A stretch of 64,000 nucleotides of DNA, from positions 558,001 through 622,000 of the forward strand of contig QANY01012000.1 of assembly GCA_003255025.1 (NCBI GenBank), read 5' to 3'. How positions within the stretch are numbered: position 1 is the stretch's first letter; every line of letters starts with the position of its first letter. Shown here piece by piece: positions 21,641 to 33,141 of the stretch. Both the position numbers and the translations under genes were made by a program. The stretch is from Datisca glomerata (Eukaryota > Streptophyta > Magnoliopsida > Cucurbitales > Datiscaceae). The notes under the pieces were generated by a model. The model saw only the letters and a program-made list of their open reading frames with translations, had not been told where the DNA came from and searched no databases.

Positions 21641-23241
21641 TGAAACAGAGCCTCGAATGGGCTGTATATCAAGATTAGAGAAATAGTGATTGAAGACGGC
21701 TCAATGAAGGGAGCATAATTGCAAACCAAGACTTAAAAAAATTATGCAGTTGAAGGGAGTATTGTTCTATCGGGAACGCATGGGGTCCTTGCGAGGTGCA
21801 TAAGTGTTGAGGAAGGCCGAAGGCAACTCGAACACCTTCATGAAGATGCCTGCTCCATGGATGTGCCACTGTTACATAGACGACTACAAAGGATGGGGTA
21901 TTATTGGCCAAACATGAATGAAGAAGCCCTTACACTCCAAAAGGAATGTCTGAAGTGTCAAATCCAGCCAGACCTGAAAGAAGTGAACGTCATAGAAGTT
22001 GTCACTGATTGGAGGCAGCCCTACGTTGCCTACCTGGCAGATGGACTGTTACCCACGGACCCCGCGGATGCCATTAATATCAAAACAAAAGGCTTACGCT
22101 TCTTTCTTTTGAGGGGAGAATTATTACGAAGGGGAATAGATGATCGACCATTCAAATGCCTTGGGCTTAAGGAACAATGCGCGATCATGGGAGAGGTTCA
22201 TAGAAGCGCTTACGGAGAGCACCAGGGCGAAAGACGTTTGTAAGAGGAATTGTTGTGAATGGGGTATTACTGGCCAACCATGGAGGTAGATTCGATGGAG
22301 TTCGCAAGGTAGTGTTATGCATGCCAAGTGTTAGGGAATGTCATACACAAACCTTCCATGCCCTTGCACCCGGTGGAGGTCTCTTATCCGTTTCATACTT
22401 GGATGATGGATTTCATAGGCCGGATCTCACGTGCATCCAAGGGGTACATATGGATCATGACTGCTATAGATTTCCTCACGTTGTGGGTTGAGGCAGTTTC
22501 ATTGAAGAAAGGGACGGGTGAACAAGTTTACAAATTCATCAAAGAGAATATAATTTGTAGATTCGAACTGCCCAAGAGGATAATATCGGATAACGACACT
22601 TCATTCATAAGCAAAGTGGTGTCTCTGATGTTCGAGAACTATAGCATCCGCCACGATAGATCTTCCCCTACTACCCTAAGGGAAACAAGCAAGCAAAAGT
22701 GACCAATAAGATGTTGCTGAGGTCTTAAGTAGGATGGTTCATGACGCCCAAGAATATTGGCATGAGCTATTACCCTAAGCACTTTGGGCATACAGAACGT
22801 CAAAGCGTACTCCTACTCAGGCAATACCTTTCTCATTGGTATACGGATGCGAAGCCATGATACTCGCAGAGGTGATGGTACCTTCTGCTAAACTATTGTC
22901 ATCTGCTGGGGTGGAACAGGCCACACGCCTTGGAGACTTGGAAGCCTTAGAGGAAAGAAGAGACATGGTAAATGAAAGCATCTAGGCATACCAAGAGCGC
23001 ATGGATCAGACGTATAAAGCTATTGTGAAGTCTCGGACCTTTTCCATGGCGACTTAGAGCAGAAGACATCTGAGCACGTGACGAAAGGGATACATGCCAA
23101 GAAATTCAAGCCCAAGTGGAAAGGACGCTAAGAGATCACCTCCATAGCTAACAGTGGGTACAGCCGACTGACCGACCCTCAAACGCACGAAGTCATCCCA
23201 ACGACTGTGAACTTTGTGTACATTAAGAAATACTATGCTTA
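21641..23241 (+). pseudogene. Ty3/gypsy integrase with duplicated N-terminal module
   Basis: Two similar zinc-finger modules are seen. One ends HRRLQRMGYYWPNMNEEALT..CLKCQ (21880-21960). The other runs from FKCLGLKEQCAIMGEVHRSA through GYYWPTM near 22262 to a Cys pair near 22320. The catalytic core follows at 22328-22660: HPVEVSYPFHTWMMDFIGRI, then IMTAIDFLTLWVEAVSLKKG and LPKRIISDNDTSFIS, with D, D and downstream E positions partly damaged. The C-terminal region is broken up to about 23241, where VNFVYIKKYYA then a stop closes the polyprotein. Multiple frameshifts are present. Confidence 0.85.
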
Positions 23242-24100
23242 ATGTTACAATTTTTCTTTAATATTCCTAGCTTGTAATGTAGGTTATTCCTGAAATTCAA
23301 TTAGGACAGTAAGACATTTTAGCGAAGTTTTGTTCCCGAAACGTATGTAAGATGTTTTAGCGAAAGTAGGTAGGCCAACGAAGAGATGTATAAAATATTC
23401 AAATATTAATACAAGCGCCATCTTTGTTCACTCTATCAAATATCTTGTCTAGTGAGTTGAAATGTCTGGGCGGAATTTAACCGATGTTGATATTCCCCCT
23501 AAAATGGAACTTAGCCGTTGTAAAAAAAGAGGAGAAGAATGCGCTTAACTCATTGTTGAAACACCCACAATTACAAAGGCGGAATTTTTCCATCATGTTA
23601 TGAGAATTGTTTCAATTATCACTTATTTAGCGGAACGTGGCCGTCATATACTGATTTAATTTATAAACTCTTTTAGTCAATAACGATTGTGCTACGTTAC
23701 AAGTAAAAATGATGTAAAACGCTAAGTATGAGTAAATGCATTGTGAAATAAAATATAACATGCTTGGTATTAACATCTTACAGATGTACAAAGAAAAGGA
23801 AATATAAAAGCTATGGTTGGATAAACAAATAAGAAGCAAGTTTACCGAAGATGTTAGGGTAACACTCCAGCATGACACGGATGCTTACCTATCTTGACTC
23901 TAATGTCATTCATCTCCACCTCTACACTAGCTATAATCACCTCACGCTCCGCCATTTGTGCCTCAAAATATTCTACCTAATTGATTCTAAGATGACGACT
24001 CTGAAGCCTTCTACATATGTGAATATGAGGATGAAGCCAGTCTAAGTTCAATCCTATAGGAGAGATCACACCAGTTACCTAACAAGAAAGCAAGAGCCTG
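23242..24100. other. Gypsy 3' region between integrase and PMD gene
   Basis: No protein family is recognisable. Short duplicated words such as AAGATGTTTTAGCGAA appear near 23305-23360. The region separates the plus-strand pol end from the minus-strand PMD gene of the same element. Confidence 0.4.
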
Positions 24101-27100
24101 TGGGTCCGTGTACTCATGTTATGAATGATCTATGACGTAGAGAATCTAAGCCAACGTCTCAAAAGACAACTGACGGATCTTGGGCATTCCTTTCATGTTG
24201 ATGAAGCCGGTACGGGGGTTCACACCCAATGTCATACAGATCTTCAATCTATGAACTGTGCACCCAATGTCATGCAGATCTCCAATGTCATGCACACCCA
24301 ATGTCTTGCTCCACCCTCTGCAAGTACAGGAGTAGGAGGCTATCAATCATCAATCTGTGAAACTCCCTCATTGCCCTGGACAGTGGTAGGGTAAAAGACT
24401 CCGGATCAAAAGGAGAGTATTGGCCATTGTTAGAAACATAGATATATCCATCTCATCTGACCTCGACAGTAGACGCTAGACCGATACGATCCTCTGCAAT
24501 GCTATGAGCATCCTGAGAAGACTCTCAAAGGGCCTCCCACTCGACCCCACCTTCTCTACTATCACTGGACGTGCGGAAGGCTCACCTTGCAGCATAGGTC
24601 ATGCCCCAGTAGGAGGTCTAAAAATTTTAAAGTACGTGGCCCCACGGGTGAGGTCAATCCCAATGTCATGCAGATCTTCAAGGGGAATATCAAGACCCAC
24701 TGAGCGTTTGCTCATGGATTCACATTACGAATTGGGGGATGAAAACTCAAGGATATCCGCGAAGATGTCGTGGGAACCTTGTTGAAAAGAATACGCAAGT
24801 CAGAAATAACAAAGCGCAAGTCACAAAGTCAAGGAAGGTGCATTTTACCTTTATGCAAACTTTGTGGCTCGGAGGGCGTGTCTGTAGGGGCGCTGGAGCA
24901 TTCAGGTCAGGGGTGGCATCCACCGAAGGATTTGCCCCGTTGTCCACTTCCACATTCTGGTCAACGAGCGTTAGCCTAAAAGTAGGCGACAGAAGTATGA
25001 CAGGATTCTGAAATAGCAAAACAGCAAATGTCAAAAAAAGGGAAATAAAAAGTTAAAGTGAAACTGTATATAAAGACTAAAATGGGTAAATAAGTTGCGA
25101 AGAACTTCCACCTCGTGAAATGATGGCGAAACACATGTAAGGGTAGGATCAGATCCCCTACAGCGTCCGAAGCTCGAGAGTTCACAACCATTTCTGACTG
25201 ATGAACCAAAAAGAAGTATGAAAAGATTGAGTCAGAATAATCGAATTAAAAAAATATAGAGAGAGGTGTTACAGATGCCTCCTGATGGGCATCAAGATGC
25301 TGTTTCCAAAGACTTGCAAGATCCATTACAACGAATTGGCAGTCCAATGACTCGAGCTAGAATAAAAAGGATGAAAAAGGCTTTATAAGTCAAAATCATG
25401 GACGTGCATGACAAATAGTCTATTCTAGAAGATTCCAAGGCGTCACCTTGGATAATCACTTATCATTATGTTCAAGGATTGGATTTAGAAGAACAAGGAT
25501 TAGAATCCATGACATGAGGCTCGATTCACTGTTTATGTGTTTTATGAGTTTTGGGCTTAAATAGAGTTTTATTTTTATTTTAAGTTGTTTGTTGGGTCTT
25601 GGACTTTCGGCTCATTTAGGTTTTGGGTTTGTTTTATTTTATTTTATTTATTTTATGCTTATTATGTTTTAGGGTCACTATATAAAGGCTCATATGATGT
25701 AAAACCATATGCTTTTTTTAGTCATTAATATTATTCGGCGAGCTTTTGCTTTGCGTTCTTGTGCTCTTGGTAGAAACAGAATTTTGACTTCTCAAGTAAG
25801 TGATCAACCTTGTGGCGTCTCAAGATTTAGGTTTTAAGGACTTAGTTTTTCTTAGGGTTCTAATATGATCAACTTTGATTTATTCCTAGCTTCTGATTCG
25901 CTTCTTGTTCATTGATCCAAAGGTTCCTTGGGCAGGTAGCCTAGTGGGTTCTTATCGTCTCCAGCCTTCTATTGAAAAAGCACAGGCCTCATTGACCTCC
26001 CAAGAGGAGCTACATGCTGCCTGTAAAGTATATTTGTTCACTAACATGTAATCAGAATGCAAAAGGGTAGCGAGAGGAAAAGAAAAATTGTTACTTACCA
26101 GAGGTTCGTCATCAAAACTGACGATGTTACCTCAGAATTTATAGTAAGGTGGCTCCAAGACTCCTAGAGTAGGAGCATCTACATGCCTCTCTACCGGGAC
26201 ATCCCTCGTCACTACTCTAGGTCGTCGGTGTATCAATATGGATTTAAGCCTAGGGTTAACTGCTAGCCTCGACGGAAGTCTTGTGACCAACAGTAGGAAT
26301 CTTCCGTTTCCTCTACGGTACAGTAGGGGCCATCTGGCTCACTCCTCCACTAGAAGGTGGTTTCATGGACTGCAGCGTCAGGCTCCCTCTGTAAATATTT
26401 TCTTCTGCCAGAGCAACAGGGGGAGATTCAAGGTATTTCCACCACAAGTCAGGTAAGGCCTCCCAATATCTCTTCATTAATGTCGTCGTGCTAGGCTTAC
26501 GGGTGGATTGGGGAACACGAAAAAATGACGCAGTGCTACTATGGGTACGTGTCTCTACCATCCAATACTCAAAGGCTTCTTTAAATTGGATACATGGTCG
26601 TTGCCCCGATGGAATACAGTGATTGAAACCAAATTGGCAAGCCACTCGGTTGCATTGGTAACAAGTGCTAAAAAAAATCATTCAGCCCAGCCTCTCCCGC
26701 ACTATCAGTCACTATCGGGATGACGATGGTGTCAAAATAGCCAACATAGTCGCGTCAGTATTGAAGAGCCGAAGGGGAGAACTACACATGCCTAAGTTAA
26801 TGTGCTTCCCAAAAAAAGACCATAGCTCATCCTTAACATAACCGTCCAGACATTAGATATAAGATCACGCTAGCAATTACCCAAAGATGTCAATATCAGT
26901 AGAAAAAGACAGACATTTTGGAAGTTTATTACTGCACCAAACCCATGCCAAGGGCGGATCGACACAACTAATGTCAGGCTGAGACCAAGAAGGGGCACAC
27001 ATTGGGAACAGCTCCCAGATGAACGTCTGTAAGAATGTAATTTCCCAAGAATATTGGTGCTAAGGGGATACAACGACCCTTATTAAGGCTGATGGCCATT

Positions 27101-27950
27101 GTGAAAACTCGTGCACCGACCATATCATCGGGCTGACCTACGAAGTGGAAAGATAAATGAAGAGACAGCACAACAAAAAATTTTGAGGCCCACCTAGTTA
27201 ACGCGCTGACCCTAAAAAACTTAAGGCTGACCGACTCATTATGCATCCCCAAGGAACCGACAGCGATATATGCTCGTCGCACCATTCTGGAGGAACCTGA
27301 GGCGAGTATGGTTAAATATTTGAATATTTTTATAATTAAATGCATAAAGAAATAGAGAGGAAGAACTTACCTTGGAAGATGTATCAAGAAAGCCACATGG
27401 TCAGGAAAGTGGCAAGTTCGACCCTTTCATCTTTGAGTCTAGCGCCCTCTCTAACTTCCACCATCGAGTTTTTCTTGGAGAACGTGTCCTTGAAGAAACA
27501 GCACAACCATCGACTAAAATTTCACTTCTTGCTTGGGACACCCACTACATCGGGTTTATGAGAGTATGATGAATCTTCCTTGAGTAATTCGAGAATTTTT
27601 GTTTCATCAGGGGTTAAGGCGTTCTCAAATGGGTCGTGGTTGCCAAAAAATGGAAGATGTAGAATCATGTGGACATCTTCTAAAATTGACGTGAACTCTC
27701 TCCAAACAGCAATAAAGGAGTGAGATTGTCTACTCCAATGCATCACCAAAGTATCAATAACGGGAGGGCAGATGTGGATGTTGAGACGTGAACAAATCCT
27801 TAAAGCTTCATATATGTCAGCCTCCCGTAAAGTTATAATATATGTCTGTTTAAATAGAATGTACTCGCACCACTCAGGCCAACCCATCGTGGGCTTGGTG
27901 TGACCATCGTACGTAATGCGCGATGAAGGGAAGTCTCGTGGGTTAGCCAT
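24101..27950 (-). pseudogene. Plant mobile domain (PMD, MAIN-like) gene in antisense
   Basis: Minus strand, start codon at 27948-27950. Block 1 (27950-27522, 142 codons) has WCEYILFKQTYIITLREADI, EALRICSRLNIHICPPVIDT, then FTSILEDVHMILHLPFFGNH, the PMD N-terminal pattern. Block 2 (27345-26974) has MAISLNKGRCIPLAPIFLGN. Block 3 (26681-26313) has CNRVACQFGFNHCIPSGQRP, the PMD C-terminal pattern. Further minus-strand sequence to about 24100 has no clear domain. PMD proteins include the host factors MAIN and MAIL1 and many transposon-borne copies. Here the gene is antisense to gag-pol inside one element. Stops between blocks may be introns or decay, and an LTR fragment is inserted at about 25262-25990. 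Confidence 0.7.
25262..25990 (+). mobile_element. Nested LTR-retroelement fragment
   Basis: The plus strand reads LQDPLQRIGSPMTRARIKRM (about 25312-25375), a block found at the 3' end of gag-type polyproteins in some plant Ty3 elements and their short derivatives. An LTR-like stretch with a TATATAAAGG box at 25679-25688 follows. It splits the antisense PMD gene and is therefore the younger insertion. Confidence 0.55.
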
Positions 27951-28256
27951 AGTAATGGGATCGAGTCTGCTTCGAGGACTTCACAATTTTTTACTATTTC
28001 TTTTTAAATCAATAGCGCGGACGATGATGACACAACCACCTCCGAACATTTACCAATGGAATTAATTATTCTTTTTGTCGTTACATTAGATATTCCCCAA
28101 GGTTTATGGGGATATTTAGGCAGGGAGGTATGTTTGGATAATGTAAGTATTTCTCTAGAGGCCATTTGCTTCAGACTGAAATCTAAAAAATGCTTAAAGA
28201 AAAAGAGAGAGAAGAAAAATAGATTGAGAGAAAGACCATGGCTGGCTGACTTTATA

Positions 28257-28510
28257 GAGAATGAGAGCTCTCATGCCCCCTCTGGCGTCTCGTCCAAGGG
28301 GGGGCAAGATGCAAAGCCTCGTTCAAGGCATTGTTTTATCTCGTCAAGGGAGATAAGATGTAGCGCCTCGTTTGAGGCACTGTCACGCCTCTGTTCGAGG
28401 TGATGTGACACGTCTCTGAATGAGGCGTTCTCACTACCACAAACGAGATGCCGACAAGCACCTCAAACGTGGCTCTTTCATCTCGTTCGAGGTATAATGA
28501 AACCATCAGG
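28257..28510. repeat. CCTCGTTCGAGG-type palindromic repeats
   Basis: GC-rich words (GCCTCGTTCAAGGCA, GCCTCGTTTGAGGCACTGTC, CTCGTTCGAGGTATAATG and variants) recur about every 30-50 bp. They lie about 300 bp upstream of the PMD start codon, the expected promoter region of that antisense gene, in an otherwise AT-rich context. Confidence 0.7.
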
Positions 28511-29640
28511 TCTTTCCCCAAAATGCATCTCCTCATTAATTATGGCACATCCAAATTTCTATGATTTGATGTCTGTAGTTATCAGAGCCAAGTAAGACGT
28601 ATGTCCTACGAATAAGTGTGAAAGACACATGCACACTCAAATCAGAAAATATGTCCAAGCTTGATTGCTGTGCCCTCGACCTTGAACAGGGGTTAATGTA
28701 AATAGTGAGTCACGTCATTAAGAGTAACGTATCAAATAGAACACGTGCCAACTAAATATAGGTCCATGTGGCACTTATACGGAATATAACATTTATTGGT
28801 GCGCGATAATGACAAAAAATTTATGTAAGGAATGCTCCTGTTTTTAAAGGTTGTGACCCCATTATATGAAATGGCATATTAAATGTGATACTTCGTCTTT
28901 AAGTTTAGTGACAAAGATTGAAAGGTCTTTTCTTGCCTGAGAATAATTTGGGGGTTGTGGTCTGGTAGGATTAGGACAATGTTTGCTACACCGAAATGGG
29001 AATAAAAGATGTAGCCACGTTACAAGTCTTGGAAGTGCCTCCTTTATGCTGCACCGGGAGAACCCCGGGCGCGGCTCCTAATGCCACTCCGGGGGGAACC
29101 TAGAGGCGGCTCCTCATGCCACACCGGGGGGAACACCGAGGGTGGCTCTCCATGCTGTCACGGGGGAACCTTGGGTGCTGTTTCCCATGCTGTCATGGGG
29201 GAACCTCAGGCTTAGTTTCCTATGCTAAGTCATTTTAAGGATGTGGCACATATAAGCATGGTGTCATATTTTTAGTGTGTGATCAAGTTTTAAGTGTGGA
29301 CACGCAATTTGCATGTGGTTGAAAGGGACATGCGTGTGGTCTCCACTCGAACCCATCTATATAAAGGAGTCCCTAGCACTATTATTGAGGCAATCACTTC
29401 TCATGAAACCCAAGACCAAACACTAAGAATATTCTCTCATCGAGTTTATCACCTACCTTACAGTCTTAAAGGCATTTGTCACCTTCCAATGAATGCCTAA
29501 GGTTACTTGTCATTTACCCTCCAACCACCAATTCTCACATTCTCTGACACACTTAGCATATATTAGATCACTCATACACGCATCACCCTAAACCGTGAAA
29601 CAAAAGGAAAACAAGAAAAAAATCATACACTCAAAACTGG
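28511..29640 (+). mobile_element. Putative 3' LTR region of the gypsy element
   Basis: An LTR-like promoter lies at 29358-29366 (TATATAAAG) followed by a short leader, on plus. A GC-rich tandem array (29034-29227) lies upstream of it. No coding sequence is seen. I could not align it with the proposed 5' LTR at 16.4-17.5 kb, so it could equally be a solo LTR of another element. Confidence 0.4.
29034..29227. repeat. GC-rich tandem repeat, about 40-bp unit, about five copies
   Basis: Diverged units of the form TGCCACACCGGGGGGAAC..GGCTCC repeat from about 29034 to 29227. This is a sharp GC island in AT-rich DNA. Confidence 0.8.
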
Positions 29641-31437
29641 ATCAAAATTTACAGGCTAAACTAATGTGTTTTTTACATTGTTAATAGTTTGTTGTCTCAA
29701 ATGTTAGAGATTAAAAAAATTACAAAGAAATAACTAGGTTTGTGAATTAATAACTATTGACACCATTTATTGACTTCAGTATACGAGACCATTAACACCA
29801 TTTATTGATGTCAGTATACAAGACCTACGATAATGCGTGGAATATTATAGTGTTAATAAGTATAACTTTTTAAAATATCAAGACTTGTATAAGTAAAAGG
29901 CTAAATTATGGAACTAGTCCATTATAGAAAAATAAATAAGAGAATAGTCCAAAATTTAGTAAATTGCATAAATGGTCGAATTTATTAGAAGTCCAACATG
30001 AGAACCTAATAATAATAGTGAACTGTCAAAATTGCCCTCACTCACAAAAGGAAAGTTTGCCTCCCTCCATCTCATTTCAGTGAAAATCGTAGCCTCTATT
30101 TCTCTCTTGAGACGACACGAGGAAGCCTATGACGCGACGAACCCTTCAAAATCTCCATCACAAACCTATTGCAGCAAATCGACGTGAATCTACATCTAAC
30201 AATGCGACGTTCAGCAAAAATCACGATTGTAAGTTGAAATTTTAGTTTTCATTTCTTATATAACAATATATTATGTACTGACTTTTCATCACTATATCAT
30301 TACTAAGTTTTTTCTGAGTTTATTTAAGTTTTTCTTTCATGAAATTAACTTAATATACATATATTGCTAGTTAAAAGTTTGTCACTCTGTTTTTTGGACG
30401 GAAACCAGTGTATTTTCTATATTCTATAGATTTCTCGTACTTAAGATTTGTTATATGGTATATTATTATATACTATGTATATATTATTATATACTATATA
30501 ATTACATAATATTTTGTATGTCATTGTAACTTATTGATTGTTATTATTATTTTTTTGTTCCTAAATACTAGATGGTTAATAATCGATAGTTTATTTTTAT
30601 GATGTGGGTAGATGAAAGGAGATATGAAAATATTTACAGACAAGTTTATTATGTCAATGAGAATGTCCAACGCTAAGTTTATTAGCAATATTTAAAATTT
30701 CAATAATATATATTATATACGCAAGTATAACCATATATGTATAGAAATCATGATTCAAGTATCATAAAGATCACACATTTTAAGATAAAAGTTTTATATT
30801 ATGTATAGTATATATCTATGTACTTGTAGTATACAGTCATATACCCAACACTTGAGAAATACTTATGAAACATTATACACATCATCATAAAATCAGTATC
30901 AATCCTTAAAATCATTTTAATCTATACTTCTATCATAAAATATTCATTACAAAATTTAGATATATCATCAAAAGTATAGTATCCATCATCGTATCAACAA
31001 TATACATCATAATTGTCATAGCAACTATGAGTATATAAATATATACTATTACTATATAATAATTGTCATAGCAACTAGTCCGTAAATATATACTATTACT
31101 ATCATCAACTATGAGTACATACATATGTATAATAAGAAAATTTTACATGATGTACGTAGTAATATACTATGCGTACATAAATATGTACTATCAATCAGTA
31201 TGTAACTATAAATACCCTCTAAAATTATATACCTATAGTATAGCTTATATATTATATGACATTAATTATGAAAATCTGCAAAAAAAATGGTACACACAAT
31301 ATACATCATAATTGTCATAGCACAATTAGTAATAAATGTATACTATCACTATATAATAATATACTATGAGTACATATCTATAATATGGAGTTGATACATG
31401 ATGTATATAATAATATTATATGTACATAAATATATAG
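29641..31437. other. AT-rich non-coding stretch next to the pararetrovirus
   Basis: No gene is recognisable. A 34-bp unit (ACCATTTATTGACTTCAGTA and variant) is duplicated at about 29760-29825. From about 30700 the DNA is dominated by TATATACTATTACTAT-like words with an ATAATTGTCATAGCAACTA block repeated (about 31009, 31059 and 31306). Endogenous pararetroviruses are often found beside such TA-rich DNA. Confidence 0.5.
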
Positions 31438-31856
31438 GCTATGGATCCTGAGGATGAGAAGATGACAAACCACTAAAGATGAATGAGTGTTGGTATTCAT
31501 GTAAAGCCGAGGAGGAAGCTCCAGAGGATGCTTGTGGGCTAGAAGGAAATGGCCCAAGGGGAAAACCATTATAGTCCATGTCGATGGTGGATTCATTAAG
31601 TCGTGTTAAGGTTCGACCCAATTGCTCCATGAACCTTTTTTCATATTTGGGCCAAGCAGGAGAAGACTGCCAGAAATTAACATAGTTACGCATGTACAGG
31701 GTTCCATCAACATACTGATTTTGTTCATAGTGGAGAGTGTAGAAACAAGAAAAAAGTTTGTCTCTATTTCCGAGGAGCTGTTCATATATTGTATTCGGTG
31801 AAAATCTTGTGAAGATGGCTTTGCCAGTATGGCAGTGGAGCAAATTCCCTCTTACA
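31438..31856 (-). pseudogene. Pararetrovirus polyprotein C-terminal fragment (copy A)
   Basis: Minus-strand frame with MRNYVNFWQSSPAWPKYEKR and LGRTLTRLNEST. It is nearly the same as the segment at 33293-33732, which follows RNase H in copy B. Frame breaks and the direct junction to movement-protein sequence at about 31857 show an internal deletion. I do not recognise a function for this C-terminal part. Confidence 0.75.
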
Positions 31857-32480
31857 ATGAAAGATTTTTAAGGGGTTGAGCCGCATGATCAATCCAGGCT
31901 ATGGGAGGACAGCTACGCGAGGGCGTGTAAGTAGGATTGATAGTTAAAATATTTCCAGAAAACATAGGTCTGGAAGAAGAAATCTCTGCTGTACCAGGTC
32001 TGGCAAAGATGGTCTAAATGATCCCATCAGGGAGTCGGTGCACCTTAGGAGGGGTAGAAGTATGAACATCACGTTGGATGGCATGAAACTGTCGTTCATA
32101 GTTATTGATTCATTCGAGAAGCATTAGTTGCGTGACTTTGAATTTAGAGATATATCAAGGGATCTGGATGATAGAGGTATCATCTGCTCTGTCAAAAATC
32201 ACAAAAAGGGTATCTTGAGTAGAATTGGGAAAATGAAGATCAAACGAGTGATTTCGGATGTGATAAATGATCTGATGATGCAGGGTGGCCATGAAAGCTC
32301 TGGAGTCTTATTCTGCGCCTATAATCTGGACTTAAACTTTCAATCTCTGAAACAGAGTTGGGTCTGAAAGTTTAATATTAAAGTTCGGGGCAATTGTGAG
32401 AATGACAGTGCCATTACTGAGGGTGGTGAGAATGGAGCCATCAACGCATTACTATAGGATGTGAAGGTGGTGTCTAGGAG
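31857..32480 (-). pseudogene. Pararetrovirus movement-protein fragment (copy A)
   Basis: The DNA closely matches 38400-39020 (the middle and 3' parts of the movement-protein gene in copy B) with point differences and stops. It lacks the N-terminal third. It sits downstream (minus sense) of the promoter region at 32.9 kb, as expected for the viral gene order. Confidence 0.75.
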
Positions 32481-33141
32481 AGCAATCCGAGCAGTAGGGC
32501 AAGATCCTTACTGTCATATTTCTTACCAATAGGGGTATTTCAGCTATACGATTCTCAGTTGATCAGTCTAATGCACACTTTCAATATCCAGGTAAGGCTC
32601 AACCATCCTCTTAGTGAGCCGCTGTTAGGACCTATGAAAGTATTCATCAAACTAAAACAACTCAGAGTAGCATAGTAGAATATCTTTCTCAGATCATAGT
32701 CTGATTCTTTTCTGATACACATGATCACTGTAAAGGGTAAGTGTAGCGCATACTTAAATCTCGGCAGTTAGAAGTAAACTATTATAAGAGCAATGTTGCA
32801 AGGAAAAGAAGACGAACTTAGAAAGCCATGAGAGAAAAACACTTGTATATTTTTATTCTGAAAACCTCTTGCCTATAATGAAAAGAAAACCCTCCTTATA
32901 TAGAGATGGAGGGGGCATATAGACAATTAGCAGCTACAGACCTAAACAGTCTAAAGTAGCGATAATTATTACAAAAAATAAAACTAAAAGTAAACAGTCT
33001 AAAGTAACGATTATTACAAAAGACAAAAACTTAAAAGATAACAGCAAAGATAAAGCTAGCATTATTACAATACGACAGAGATTAGTGGAGACAGGTGGCG
33101 GCACTACCAATCACTTTTGGAAATAGTCTCATGATCAGACC
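32481..33141 (-). promoter_or_regulatory. Pararetrovirus intergenic region with pregenomic promoter
   Basis: Non-coding interval between the polyprotein 3' end and movement-protein sequence. On minus, CTATATAAGG (32894-32903) is followed by a leader that contains a short CAAGAGG/AATAAAAATATACAAG stretch near 32860-32840. This is the arrangement of caulimovirid pregenomic-RNA promoters, where promoter and polyadenylation signal lie close together. Whether it is still active cannot be told from sequence. Confidence 0.6.

Noticed and set aside
16380..29640. A matched pair of LTRs for the gypsy element
   Set aside because: The two LTR-like promoter regions (TATA at 17411 and 29358) do not align by eye, so I do not call them a pair.
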